A stretch of 8,993 bases of DNA from an uncultured Opitutia bacterium (GCA_903879465.1 CAIRLQ010000142.1:1-8993); one strand, 5' to 3'; counted from the stretch's first letter, positions 1 to 7,140 are shown. The notes: a model not told the origin generated them from the sequence alone. Numbers and translations are program-made.

Positions 1-7
1 CCTCCCC

Positions 8-1057
8 ATGAAAACCCTGCACAAGCTCGGGCTCGTCTGCCTGCTCGCCCTCCTGGCCCTGCCGCTCGGCGCCGCCGAGAAGATCCGCGTTCTTATCCTC
101 GACGGACGCAACAATCACGACTGGGCCCGTACGACTGAGTCGTGCAAAGCCACCCTGGAGGCCACGGGCCTCTTTAAAGTCGAAGTCTCCACCGCGCCCG
201 CCGCTTTCCCGAAGCCGAAGCCAGGCAAGCCCAAGGCCGGCGACGCCGAAGCGAAGAAAGCCTTTGATGCCGCAATGAAAGCCTGGAACGAAGAAGAATC
301 CGTCTTCAAGAAAGCCCACGACAGCGAATGGGCGCAGTGGGTGCCGAAGTTCGCGAACTATCAGGTCATCGTGAACAACTATAACGGCCCGGAATGGGGC
401 TCCGATATGAAGGACGCCTTCACCGAATTCGTGATGAACGGCGGCGGCCTCGTCAACGTCCACGCCGCGAATAACGCCTTCACAGGCTGGGATAATTTCA
501 ATGAGATGATTTGTGCCGGCTGGCGCGGCGCCGATTTCGGTAACCGCATCGCTGTCGATGATGCCACGGGTAAGGCCATCGCCGTACCCAAGGAAAACGA
601 AAAAAACACGGCCAAGGGCTTCGGCTCCGGCCACGGCTCCAAGCACAACTTCGTACTGAAGACCCGCGACACCAAGCACCCTATCGTGAAGGACCTACCC
701 GCCGAATGGCTCCACGCTACCGACGAACTCTACGGCCGCATGCGCGGCAGCGCCGATCACATGGACATCATTGAAAGCGCCTTCTCTAAACAGGAATTCG
801 GTGGTACCGATATGCACGAGCCGATGGTCTGGTGGGCCCTCTTCAACAAAGGTCGCGTGGTGACCACCTCGATGGGCCACCTTTGGGTCGGCGATACGAA
901 CTTCGATGCCCTGCATTGCGTGGGCTTTCAGACCATCCTCGCCCGCTCCACCGAATGGGCCGCGACAGGCAAGGTCACCTTGGGCGTGCCGGAAGCCTTC
1001 CCCACCAAGGATAAGACCAGCGTGATCGAGCCGTCCAAGGTCGTCTGGAAAAAGTAA
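8..1057 (+). CDS. Exported ThuA-like (trehalose-utilisation domain) protein
   Basis: This 349-residue protein starts with a typical Sec signal peptide: Lys2, a hydrophobic run at residues 7-20 and a likely cut after GAA (residues 21-23), so it should act outside the cytoplasm. The rest fits the ThuA-like fold, related to class I glutamine amidotransferases. Seen are the first strand with GRNNHDW (33-39), GGGLVNVHAA (145-154), a DELY motif (239-242) after a HPIVKDLP segment, and GRVVTTSMGH ending at His291. Residues about 65-110 form a Lys/Ala/Glu-rich insertion with coiled-coil character. In the family, ThuA is linked to sugar uptake or oxidation (for example 3-keto-disaccharide metabolism), and exported copies are common in Planctomycetes and Verrucomicrobia, but the reaction is poorly defined. 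No Shine-Dalgarno is visible in the 7 bases before the ATG. It converges on the gluconokinase gene. The family call is firm; the exact function is unknown. Confidence 0.88.
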   Translation: MKTLHKLGLVCLLALLALPLGAAEKIRVLILDGRNNHDWARTTESCKATLEATGLFKVEVSTAPAAFPKPKPGKPKAGDAEAKKAFDAAMKAWNEEESVFKKAHDSEWAQWVPKFANYQVIVNNYNGPEWGSDMKDAFTEFVMNGGGLVNVHAANNAFTGWDNFNEMICAGWRGADFGNRIAVDDATGKAIAVPKENEKNTAKGFGSGHGSKHNFVLKTRDTKHPIVKDLPAEWLHATDELYGRMRGSADHMDIIESAFSKQEFGGTDMHEPMVWWALFNKGRVVTTSMGHLWVGDTNFDALHCVGFQTILARSTEWAATGKVTLGVPEAFPTKDKTSVIEPSKVVWKK

Positions 1058-1079
1058 GCCCTAACTGCATTCCTTCAAC

Positions 1080-1113
1080 GAAGGCCCGCCATCGCGCGGG
1101 CCTTCTGCTTTTC
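1080..1113 (+). terminator. Rho-independent terminator after the ThuA gene
   Basis: A perfect 10-bp GC-rich stem (1080-1089 pairing with 1096-1105) closes a 6-nt loop (1090-1095) and is followed by TGCTTTTC. It starts 22 nt after the ThuA stop and ends at the gluconokinase stop codon on the other strand. The T-run lies on the + side, so it mainly serves the ThuA transcript. The stem itself could also slow transcription arriving from the opposite strand. Confidence 0.85.
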
Positions 1114-1624
1114 AGGCAAAACGCCGCATTGCCACGCCAACCGTCGCGCAAATCTGCTCGGGAGAAAGGCTGATACTGACGTGCAAGCATTTTTCCGTGG
1201 CGAGATTCGGACGCTCCAAGGTGGCAAGCTGACTGCCGAGCAGACCGGGCGGCATGAAGTGTCCTTTACGCGCATCGAGTCGTGCCTGCAGGAGTTCCTG
1301 ACTCCCGTCGAGGAAGATAAAGAAAAGCTCCGGATCGCCGTCGCGCAGTCGATCCCGATAAGCCTTCTTCAAGGCGGAACACGTGACCACCATCGCTTCG
1401 CCCTTCGCCCGACCAGCGGCTAATCGTTCGGACATGGCGGCCAACCATCCTGCTCGATCCGCGTCCGTCAGCGGGATTCCGGAACTCATCTTGGCCACAT
1501 TTTCGGGTGGGTGAAAAACGTCGGCCTCGATGAGCGTCGCCCCGGTCCGGTGCGCGTACATCTCCGCCACGGTGCTCTTGCCGCAGCCGGAGACACCCAT
1601 GAAGACGAGGTTCGGATGCGCCAT
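1112..1624 (-). CDS. gntK: Gluconokinase
   Basis: This 170-residue protein is the usual length of the small GntK/IdnK-type gluconokinases, which phosphorylate D-gluconate to 6-phosphogluconate with ATP in the cytoplasm. The P-loop is GVSGCGKST (residues 10-18). The family signatures follow in order: EADVFHPPENVAKM (33-46), GIPLTDADRAGWL (49-61), CSALKKAYRDRLR (82-94) and GHFMPPGLLGSQ (121-132). The start ATG is supported by the P-loop beginning about nine residues in, as in homologues. No clear Shine-Dalgarno is seen. It lies 6 nt after the stop of the upstream oxidoreductase gene on the same strand, so the two are probably cotranscribed and translationally coupled. The product would enter the pentose phosphate or Entner-Doudoroff pathway. 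No gluconate transporter or regulator is visible nearby. Confidence 0.93.
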   Translation of the reverse strand: MAHPNLVFMGVSGCGKSTVAEMYAHRTGATLIEADVFHPPENVAKMSSGIPLTDADRAGWLAAMSERLAAGRAKGEAMVVTCSALKKAYRDRLRDGDPELFFIFLDGSQELLQARLDARKGHFMPPGLLGSQLATLERPNLATEKCLHVSISLSPEQICATVGVAMRRFA

Positions 1625-1630
1625 CGCTGC

Positions 1631-2710
1631 TCAAAGGTTGATAGTGCGACCTTCCCGGAAAGACTGATCGGCCGCGGCGACAATGCGCATCGAGTTGACG
1701 GCGTCATCCATGTGGGCGGTCAGGTCGATGGCCTCCCGAATCGCTTTCTCGAAATAGGCCTGCTCTCGTTCGCAGAGACCATCATGGCCAGGATCTCCAT
1801 CGGTCGGTACAATCTCATCGGGCTTGGTGAACTTGCCGTCCGGCCCCAGCATGGAAGAGTGCACCTTAAGCGCCTGGGCGGCGGAGTGCGAATCGACGTC
1901 GGCGGAATTACCCGCCTGCGAGGCCTTACCGGCGACGATGGAAACACAGCCCTTCGGACCGATGACATCCTTCACAAAGAAAGCTTCCTCGGACATCATC
2001 GGACCCCAGCCGGCTTCATACCAGCCCACCGAGCCGTCGGCGAAAGTCACCTGCAGTTGACCGTAGTTGATTTGGCCAGCCGGCATGTCTTCCGTCAGCC
2101 GCGCCCCAATACCCGAGACGCGGACGGGCCGGCTACCGGTCATCAGGCACATCACGTCGACATAATGGACGCCGCAGTCGACAATCGGGCTACACGTCTG
2201 CAGCAGCGCCTGGTGGGTCTTCCACATTTCGCCATAACTCTGCTGATTGAGATTCATCCGCATGACGAGAGGCTTGCCCAACGTCTGCACGGTCTTGATG
2301 AATTGCGTCCAAGCTGGGTGATGACGAAGAATATATCCGATCACGACCTGGCGCTTCACCGCTTTGGCCTTGGCGACGATCTGCTCCGCCTCCGCGACGG
2401 TGACAGCCAAGGGCTTTTCGACGAACACATGACACCCGGCCTCGAGCGCAGCGACGGCGTATTCGGCGTGGGTGTCGGGGTAACTAGAGATTGAGACCGC
2501 GTCAGGCTTAGTGGCCTTGAGCGCGGCGTGGAAATCGCCGAACTCCGCATAACCGCCGCCGAGCTCAGCGTTGAGCTTGGCACGGGAATCTGCCGAGCGC
2601 GTAACGAGACCCACAATCTGGAAGCCTGGCAACTTGTGATAGGCGAGCGCATGGGACCGGCCCATGTGGCCGGCGCCGACGCAAAGGACTCGGATAGGGG
2701 GCTGGCTCAT
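1631..2710 (-). CDS. Gfo/Idh/MocA family NAD(P)-dependent oxidoreductase
   Basis: This 359-residue protein has the two-domain layout of the Gfo/Idh/MocA family. An N-terminal Rossmann fold carries GAGHMG (residues 12-17) for NAD(P). The family EKP motif (98-100, in VFVEKPLA) supplies the usual catalytic-site lysine. The C-terminal alpha/beta domain carries D178-C-G-V-H182-Y-V-D185, matching the family D-x-G-x-H-xx-D substrate-side motif. Members oxidise or reduce sugars, inositols and sugar acids, or act on related carbonyls, and sequence alone does not fix the substrate. There is no signal peptide, so it should be cytoplasmic. Upstream of the ATG there is a purine-rich GAGGGGAAGGG about 13 nt away, a rather distant ribosome site. 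Gluconokinase follows 6 nt downstream, which suggests a sugar or sugar-acid substrate leading to gluconate. That link is inference from context. Confidence 0.9.
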   Translation of the reverse strand: MSQPPIRVLCVGAGHMGRSHALAYHKLPGFQIVGLVTRSADSRAKLNAELGGGYAEFGDFHAALKATKPDAVSISSYPDTHAEYAVAALEAGCHVFVEKPLAVTVAEAEQIVAKAKAVKRQVVIGYILRHHPAWTQFIKTVQTLGKPLVMRMNLNQQSYGEMWKTHQALLQTCSPIVDCGVHYVDVMCLMTGSRPVRVSGIGARLTEDMPAGQINYGQLQVTFADGSVGWYEAGWGPMMSEEAFFVKDVIGPKGCVSIVAGKASQAGNSADVDSHSAAQALKVHSSMLGPDGKFTKPDEIVPTDGDPGHDGLCEREQAYFEKAIREAIDLTAHMDDAVNSMRIVAAADQSFREGRTINL

Positions 2711-3272
2711 GAGCCGAGCATCACCCTTCCCCTCGCCGCTTCAAGTCGGGAGAACGCTTCACCCTGAAATTAATTCACCGTCAGAGCTTTTCCGCGGCGG
2801 TGGCCTAAGCTCGGAATAAACCCCCAAGGAGCACCGCGATATAACATCTGCAGGGCCTGCGTCTTGGAGATAATATAATTGCAACCGCCACGGCCAAGGC
2901 AGGCCGAGGTTATCGAAACGCCGCCCATAAGTTTGGTGCAAGTCGCCCGGAAATCGACCCAGAAGACCCCAGCCTTCGAGACCTTGCCCACTTGAGGCAT
3001 ACCCCGACTTGCGCGCGATGAGAATCACCCGTGAGCCCCCTTCGACTGAGCAACCGAGATCACCCCAGCCGATGACTTCGACTTAAAGCAGCAGGTTATT
3101 GGACGGCCTCTTATCCGCTGCAGTACTGACAGCGATTCCGTAGAACAGGGCAACCACGGGCCGGTAGCGGATTACCCCAGCGGCGGCGAAGCCGTGGGCC
3201 ATTCCCCGCCGACAGTCGGGCGAAGACCCCTTGCTTGCCAAACGGCCTCATTGCCCACAATCAGAGTCCAGC
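2711..3272. other. Intergenic region between divergent genes, no convincing gene
   Basis: These 562 bases separate the - strand oxidoreductase from the + strand dapF-like gene and must hold promoters for both, although I cannot place a good -35/-10 pair for either. A TTGCTT (3231-3236) and CACAAT (3256-3261), spaced 19 nt, are a weak candidate for dapF. A perfect TATAAT occurs on the + strand at 2874-2879, but without a recognisable -35. The region contains a multi-segment inverted repeat (2837-2915), a 6-bp inverted repeat (2784-2789 with 2807-2812) and the word ACCCCAGC three times (near 2966, 3062 and 3174). Frames of 76 and 89 codons on the - strand overlap each other and resemble no family I recognise. 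No tRNA or known riboswitch could be matched. Base composition looks somewhat less GC-rich than the flanking genes. Confidence 0.7.
2837..2915. repeat. Long imperfect inverted repeat (possible structured RNA or cruciform)
   Basis: Three complementary segments nest in order. CGAT(AT)AAC at 2837-2845 pairs with GTTATCG at 2909-2915. GGCCTGC at 2854-2860 pairs with GCAGGCC at 2899-2905. CTTGG at 2863-2867 pairs with CCAAG at 2894-2898. That gives about 19 pairs, interrupted by a 2-nt GT bulge and one asymmetric internal loop, around a 26-nt loop that includes TAATATAATT. There is no T-run beside it, so it is not a simple terminator. It could be part of a non-coding RNA, a 5' leader or a protein-binding site. 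No known RNA family was recognised. Confidence 0.45.
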
Positions 3273-4127
3273 ATGCGTTTCGCGAAATACCACGCCCTTG
3301 GCAACGACTACCTCGTCCTCGAGCCCAAGGACTGCCCCACCCTCTTCTCGGTCGAAGCCATCCGCAAAGTCTGCCACCGCCACTTCGGACTCGGCTCCGA
3401 CGGCATCCTTTACGGTCCGATCGAACGCAGCGACGGCACCTTCGGCCTACGCATCTTGAATCCCGACGGCTCCGAAGCCGAGAAGTCTGGTAACGGCATC
3501 CGCATCTTCTGTCGCCACCTCCTCGAAACCAAGCGGATCAAGGAAGGTCAGGAATTCCGCCTGCACACCTTGGGCGGCATCGTCCGCTGCGAAGTCTTCG
3601 ACGGCGGAAATCGCATCCGGGTCGAGATGGGCAAAGTCTCTTTCCGCGCGCCCGTCATCCCTCATACTGGTGCCGACCGCGAGGTCCTCGGCGAGGAAAT
3701 CACCGTGCTCGGCAAGACCTTCAAGTATTGGGCTGCCACCGTCGGCAACCCGCACTGCGTCATCCCCGTGCAGGAACTGACACCCGAACTAGCCAAGACC
3801 TACGGACCCCACCTCGAGATTCACCCCAATTTCCCCAACCGCACCAACGTGCAGTTCATGAAGATACTCGACCGCCAAAACGTGCAGATTGAGATCTGGG
3901 AACGAGGCGCCGGCTACACCCTCGCCTCAGGCTCTTCTTCCTCGGCCTCCGCCGCCGTAGCACGTAAAATGGGCCTGGTTGACGCTGATTTGACGGTCAA
4001 TATGCCCGGAGGTAAGATTATCATTGGCATCGGGGATGATTATTCCATCGTGATGACAGGCCCGACGACCCCCGTAGGCATCTTCGAGATGCATCCAGGA
4101 GTCCCGGTCCAAGACATCGTCGTCTAG
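3273..4127 (+). CDS. dapF: Diaminopimelate epimerase-family protein with Ser in place of both catalytic Cys
   Basis: This 284-residue protein has the full DapF architecture, two pseudo-symmetric lobes. Classical DapF interconverts LL- and meso-diaminopimelate for lysine and peptidoglycan synthesis, using a cysteine pair as base and acid. The start at 3273 gives MRFAKYHALGND, matching the family N-terminus; the in-frame upstream start at 3231 would add 14 unconserved residues. Conserved elements seen are HALGND (7-12), HFGLGSDG (37-44), NPDGSEAE (63-70), GNPH (158-161), RTNV (190-193) and ERGAG (210-214). The two catalytic positions are changed: the usual ECGNG-type site reads KSGNG with Ser72 (TCT), and the usual ACGTG site reads ASGSS with Ser219 (TCA). 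Other cysteines (21, 34, 80, 105, 162) lie outside these motifs. Either this is a divergent isomerase subfamily with another substrate or mechanism, or a weakly active DapF. Family assignment is strong; DAP epimerase activity is doubtful. No lysine or murein genes adjoin it. Confidence 0.85.
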   Translation: MRFAKYHALGNDYLVLEPKDCPTLFSVEAIRKVCHRHFGLGSDGILYGPIERSDGTFGLRILNPDGSEAEKSGNGIRIFCRHLLETKRIKEGQEFRLHTLGGIVRCEVFDGGNRIRVEMGKVSFRAPVIPHTGADREVLGEEITVLGKTFKYWAATVGNPHCVIPVQELTPELAKTYGPHLEIHPNFPNRTNVQFMKILDRQNVQIEIWERGAGYTLASGSSSSASAAVARKMGLVDADLTVNMPGGKIIIGIGDDYSIVMTGPTTPVGIFEMHPGVPVQDIVV

Positions 4128-4160
4128 GCGATCAGTCTTCCCGCTAAGTTTCCTCCCTTT

Positions 4161-4183
4161 GGCGCACCCTTTCGGGATGCGCC
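4161..4183 (+). terminator. Hairpin between dapF-like gene and SNF2 gene (weak terminator or leader structure)
   Basis: GGCGCACCC (4161-4169) pairs with GGG-A-TGCGCC (4174-4183) around the loop TTTC, giving nine GC-rich pairs with one bulged A at 4177. It begins 33 nt after the dapF-like stop. No T-run follows, so it is at best a partial terminator, or a structure in the leader of the helicase message. It overlaps the alternative TTG (4159) and ATG (4177) starts of the helicase frame, which argues for the downstream ATG at 4204 as the real start. Confidence 0.45.
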
Positions 4184-4203
4184 GTTCACCGCACACCCTC
4201 ACC

Positions 4204-7140
4204 ATGGCGCCGCGTCAGCCGTTGCCCAACATTTCCGAAGACGATCTCATCGATCTAGCTGGCGGGGCGACCGTGCTACAAGCCAAGGAACTCGTCGCTA
4301 AGGGTAAGGTGAAGAAAGCCCTCTGGGTCGCTCCGGTCGCCGAAGCCCTTGTCGACGACGGTAAAGAGTCCCGCGAAGCTCGCTGGAACCTCCGCTCCAT
4401 CACCTTCCAGCGCAATGAGTGCGGCTGCGAAGTCTCCGTGGGACGCCGCAAACTTTGCGTTCACTCGGTGGCGGCCTACCTCGTCTTGGCCGCAAAAGAA
4501 GGCTATCTGAAAGTCGAGCTGGCAGTGCCGCCCAAACCAGCCGCCCCGCCAGGCAAGACTGAGAACAAGATGACCCCTGCGAAGGCGACAGATAAGAAAG
4601 AAAATAACACCGTAGCGGAATCGAACCAGGCAGGCCCCCGGCTCAAATCCCTCACCCTCTCAGAAAAACGCGGCACACCCATCGAGGTGCGTTTCATCGT
4701 TCCCCCTAATATCGTCACCGCCGCGGCGCGTGATGAGATTATCTGCCGGCTCGAACTCCGCGTGGACGGCGTGCAAGTCGCGCCTGAGAACCTCGACCGC
4801 AGCAAGGCCTGGACGATTGAACCGGATACGGTCTTCTTCTTGGCGATCCTCGAAAACCTCTGCCACGGCAAGCTACAGGGGATCCTGCCGCTCACCCGCC
4901 GTCACCTTCGCCAGCTCCTCGCCATCGGTAAGGGCTTGAAGATCTTCCGCATGGCCAACGCGCCAGAGACCCCTCTGCAATGGGACGGCGATCAGCTCGA
5001 CAAAGTCCACGAGCACCTCGACGAGCCCGTCGCGACGCCCCAGACGAATGCCTCGGGCGAAGCGGTCGACGACGCCAACGACGAGCAAGAAGTCCGTTCA
5101 CAGGAACGCGGCCAAGACGACCGCACCTGGGTCGATGGATCCATGAAGTGGTTGCGCATCCGCCTGCCCCAGCAATCTTCCGGTCCGGTCGCGGAACTTC
5201 GCGACGTATTGCAGCGGAGCGGCTTCACCCTCGAGACTTCTACCCGCGAATGGTACCTCGCCGGCACCATCCAGGTCCTCAACTTTCTTGCCCGTCACCA
5301 CAAGTTACTGATGACGGACAACAACGCCTTCTTCACGCACAACCTCTCGCACTCGCTCCGCAACGTGGACCTCGCCAAGGCCAAGTGCGACGCTGCGGAG
5401 GAGAAAGATGGCTTCCGCTTCGCCATCGGCATCGATGCGGAAGGTAAATCCCCCAAGGTCATCCAAGAGGCCCTCTCCAGCGGCCGCATGTTCTTCTACA
5501 CTGACCGCGGGCCGCGCCTGATTACGCCCGAGCTGATGGAATCGATTCGCAACGCCCAACGCCGCATCACCGGCGAAGCCAAGCGCGACGTCGACCTGGA
5601 CCTGAACCTGAAGATCGGCTACGCAGACCTAGCGAGCGCGGATGCAATCGCCGAGGAACTGCAGGCCGCCTTCGCCCCACCCGAGACTTGGAGCCAGCGC
5701 TCCTCGGCCATCCGCAATCTTTCCAAGCTCCAGCCCGCCCCCATCCGCGAGGAGCTCAACAAGATGCTCCGCATCTACCAGCAAGTCGGCGTGGCCTGGC
5801 TCTGGCATATTCATAATAATTCGCTCGGCGGCCTACTGGCTGACGAAATGGGCCTCGGCAAGACCGTCCAAGCCCTGGGCTTCATGGAAGCTCTACGGAC
5901 CCACCGTCGTGAAGACGGCCCCTGCCTCGTAGTCTGCCCGGCCTCGCTCGTCGAGAACTGGCGCCGCGAAGCCCGCCGCTTCACGCCCTCCCTCAAGGTG
6001 CTCGCCCACCACGGTCAGAATCGCTTCACCGCCCAGGAATACCTGCAGAAGTTCGACCTCGTCATCACTTCCTACGGCACGCTCTCCCGTGACATCGCCG
6101 CCTTCTCCCTCATTACCTGGGGCGCCGCCATCTGCGACGAAGGCCAGAATATCAAGAACGCCCGCGCCCAGGCCGCCAAGGCGGTCAAACAACTCGTCGC
6201 CAAGGGCCGCTACATTCTGACCGGCACGCCGGTCGAGAACTCACTGGAAGATTTACGTTCGTTGTTTGGCTTCCTAATGCCGGGCTACCTGCCCAAGCCC
6301 GAAGAGCGCATTCAGGCCGACGAACGCAAGTGGCACGACGACCGACTGCTGCAGATGGCCGCTCCCTATATCTTGCGACGCTCCAAAATCGCCGTCGCGC
6401 CCGAACTGCCTGCAAAGATCGAGCAGATCGTCTACTGCGACTTCGAGGACAACCAAAAGAAGATCTACGACGAAATCTTGGAGTCGACCCGTCAAGAAAT
6501 CTTCGAAATGGAAATAGGTGGGGCCACCCAGGCACGCATCCAGATGGCCGCGTTCAACCAGCTACTCCGCCTCCGCCAGATTTGCGCCGACCCCCGCATC
6601 CTCGACCCGAAGATGGAAGAAGGCGATTCCGCCAAACTCCAGGCCTTCCTCGAGCTGGTCGAAGAATCCAAGGATGCCGGTCACCGTATGTTGGTCTTCT
6701 CCACTTTCGTGACGGCCCTGCAACTCCTCAAGAAAGCCCTCGAGGATCGCGACGTGCCCTACTGCTACCTCGACGGCTCCACCAAGGACCGCCAGGGAGT
6801 CTGCGATACCTTCAATTCAACCCCCTCTATCCCCGTCATGCTCATGTCGCTCAAGGCCGGGGGCACAGGCCTCAACCTCACCGGCGCCGATACGGTCATC
6901 CATTTCGACCCCTGGTGGAACCCCGCCGCCGAAGCCCAGGCCACCGACCGTGCCCACCGCATCGGCCAGACCCGCACGGTCACCAGCATCAAGCTTATCG
7001 CCTCCGGCACCATCGAAGAACGCGTCATGGAGCTCCAGAAGTCCAAGTCTGAGATGTTGCGTAAACTGCTGACTGAATCAGATTCAGTCTCGTCCGGGCT
7101 CAGCCTTGACGTCATCAAAGACCTCCTTCGCAAGGACTGA
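4204..7140 (+). CDS. SWIM-domain SNF2-family helicase/ATPase
   Basis: This 978-residue protein is a double-stranded DNA translocase of the SNF2 superfamily 2 group, the kind that remodels protein-DNA complexes (RapA/HepA-like in bacteria). An N-terminal SWIM zinc finger is seen as C73-G-C75 ... C85-V-H87. A Pro/Lys/Ala-rich linker follows (about 105-140), then a poorly recognisable middle region (about 145-500) broken by an acidic/Gln-rich stretch near 278-310. The ATPase core follows: motif I DEMGLGKT (547-554), motif II DEGQ (645-648), motif III LTGTP (672-676), then the C-terminal helicase lobe with SLKAGGTGLNL (882-892), HFDPWWNP (900-907) and QATDRAHRIGQ (912-922). All ATPase motifs look intact. 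The ATG at 4204 is preferred over TTG 4159 or ATG 4177, which lie in a hairpin. No signal peptide. The gene is followed 8 nt later by tatC. Its cellular target is unknown; DNA repair or transcription recycling are the usual roles of relatives. Confidence 0.92.
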   Translation: MAPRQPLPNISEDDLIDLAGGATVLQAKELVAKGKVKKALWVAPVAEALVDDGKESREARWNLRSITFQRNECGCEVSVGRRKLCVHSVAAYLVLAAKEGYLKVELAVPPKPAAPPGKTENKMTPAKATDKKENNTVAESNQAGPRLKSLTLSEKRGTPIEVRFIVPPNIVTAAARDEIICRLELRVDGVQVAPENLDRSKAWTIEPDTVFFLAILENLCHGKLQGILPLTRRHLRQLLAIGKGLKIFRMANAPETPLQWDGDQLDKVHEHLDEPVATPQTNASGEAVDDANDEQEVRSQERGQDDRTWVDGSMKWLRIRLPQQSSGPVAELRDVLQRSGFTLETSTREWYLAGTIQVLNFLARHHKLLMTDNNAFFTHNLSHSLRNVDLAKAKCDAAEEKDGFRFAIGIDAEGKSPKVIQEALSSGRMFFYTDRGPRLITPELMESIRNAQRRITGEAKRDVDLDLNLKIGYADLASADAIAEELQAAFAPPETWSQRSSAIRNLSKLQPAPIREELNKMLRIYQQVGVAWLWHIHNNSLGGLLADEMGLGKTVQALGFMEALRTHRREDGPCLVVCPASLVENWRREARRFTPSLKVLAHHGQNRFTAQEYLQKFDLVITSYGTLSRDIAAFSLITWGAAICDEGQNIKNARAQAAKAVKQLVAKGRYILTGTPVENSLEDLRSLFGFLMPGYLPKPEERIQADERKWHDDRLLQMAAPYILRRSKIAVAPELPAKIEQIVYCDFEDNQKKIYDEILESTRQEIFEMEIGGATQARIQMAAFNQLLRLRQICADPRILDPKMEEGDSAKLQAFLELVEESKDAGHRMLVFSTFVTALQLLKKALEDRDVPYCYLDGSTKDRQGVCDTFNSTPSIPVMLMSLKAGGTGLNLTGADTVIHFDPWWNPAAEAQATDRAHRIGQTRTVTSIKLIASGTIEERVMELQKSKSEMLRKLLTESDSVSSGLSLDVIKDLLRKD
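7071..7089. repeat. Perfect 9-bp inverted repeat near the helicase gene end
   Basis: GACTGAATC (7071-7079), a central A (7080), then GATTCAGTC (7081-7089) form a perfect dyad of 19 nt inside the helicase coding sequence, 59 nt before the tatC start. It encodes part of a Thr-Glu-Ser-Asp-Ser-Val stretch. The shape fits a dimeric-regulator site or a short RNA hairpin, but chance is also plausible. Confidence 0.35.

Noticed and set aside
1511..2494. Long + strand open frame of 327 codons
   Set aside because: It is antisense to the oxidoreductase and the start of gntK, both of which have clear family motifs. GC-rich codon use on the - strand readily leaves such mirror frames open. Its translation is rich in Arg, His and Gly without any recognisable motif.
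2868..2880. Promoter at TATAAT 2874-2879
   Set aside because: The -10 word is perfect, but bases 16-18 nt upstream (around CAGGGC) do not resemble a -35, and the word sits in the loop of the inverted repeat, so it is recorded only as part of that element.
2966..2995. tRNA-like TTCGAGAC word
   Set aside because: It resembles a T-loop, but the flanking bases do not form the 5-bp T-stem, and no acceptor or anticodon arms are present on either strand.
3120..3272. Possible cobalamin or lysine riboswitch upstream of the dapF-like gene
   Set aside because: Fragments such as CCCCGCCGACAGTCGGG and GGCGAAGCC recall parts of those elements, and a lysine riboswitch would make sense before dapF. However, the other conserved boxes and the required stem order could not be found. 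An Infernal search with the Rfam models would decide.
3231..3272. Upstream start of the dapF-like gene at 3231
   Set aside because: It would add 14 residues unlike any DapF N-terminus, whereas ATG 3273 gives the standard MRFAKYHALGND beginning.
3194..3493. + strand frame of 99 codons before and into the dapF-like gene
   Set aside because: It overlaps the start of the well-supported dapF-like frame, and its translation is Arg/Pro/His-rich without family motifs.
4159..4203. Upstream start of the helicase at TTG 4159 or ATG 4177
   Set aside because: Both lie in the hairpin after the dapF-like gene and add only short, unconserved residues. The ATG at 4204 is just downstream of the structure and gives a plausible N-terminus.
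6330..7052. + strand open frame of 240 codons
   Set aside because: It lies in another frame inside the helicase C-terminal lobe, whose motifs are intact. Its translation is Arg/Pro-rich and typical of a GC-driven shadow frame.
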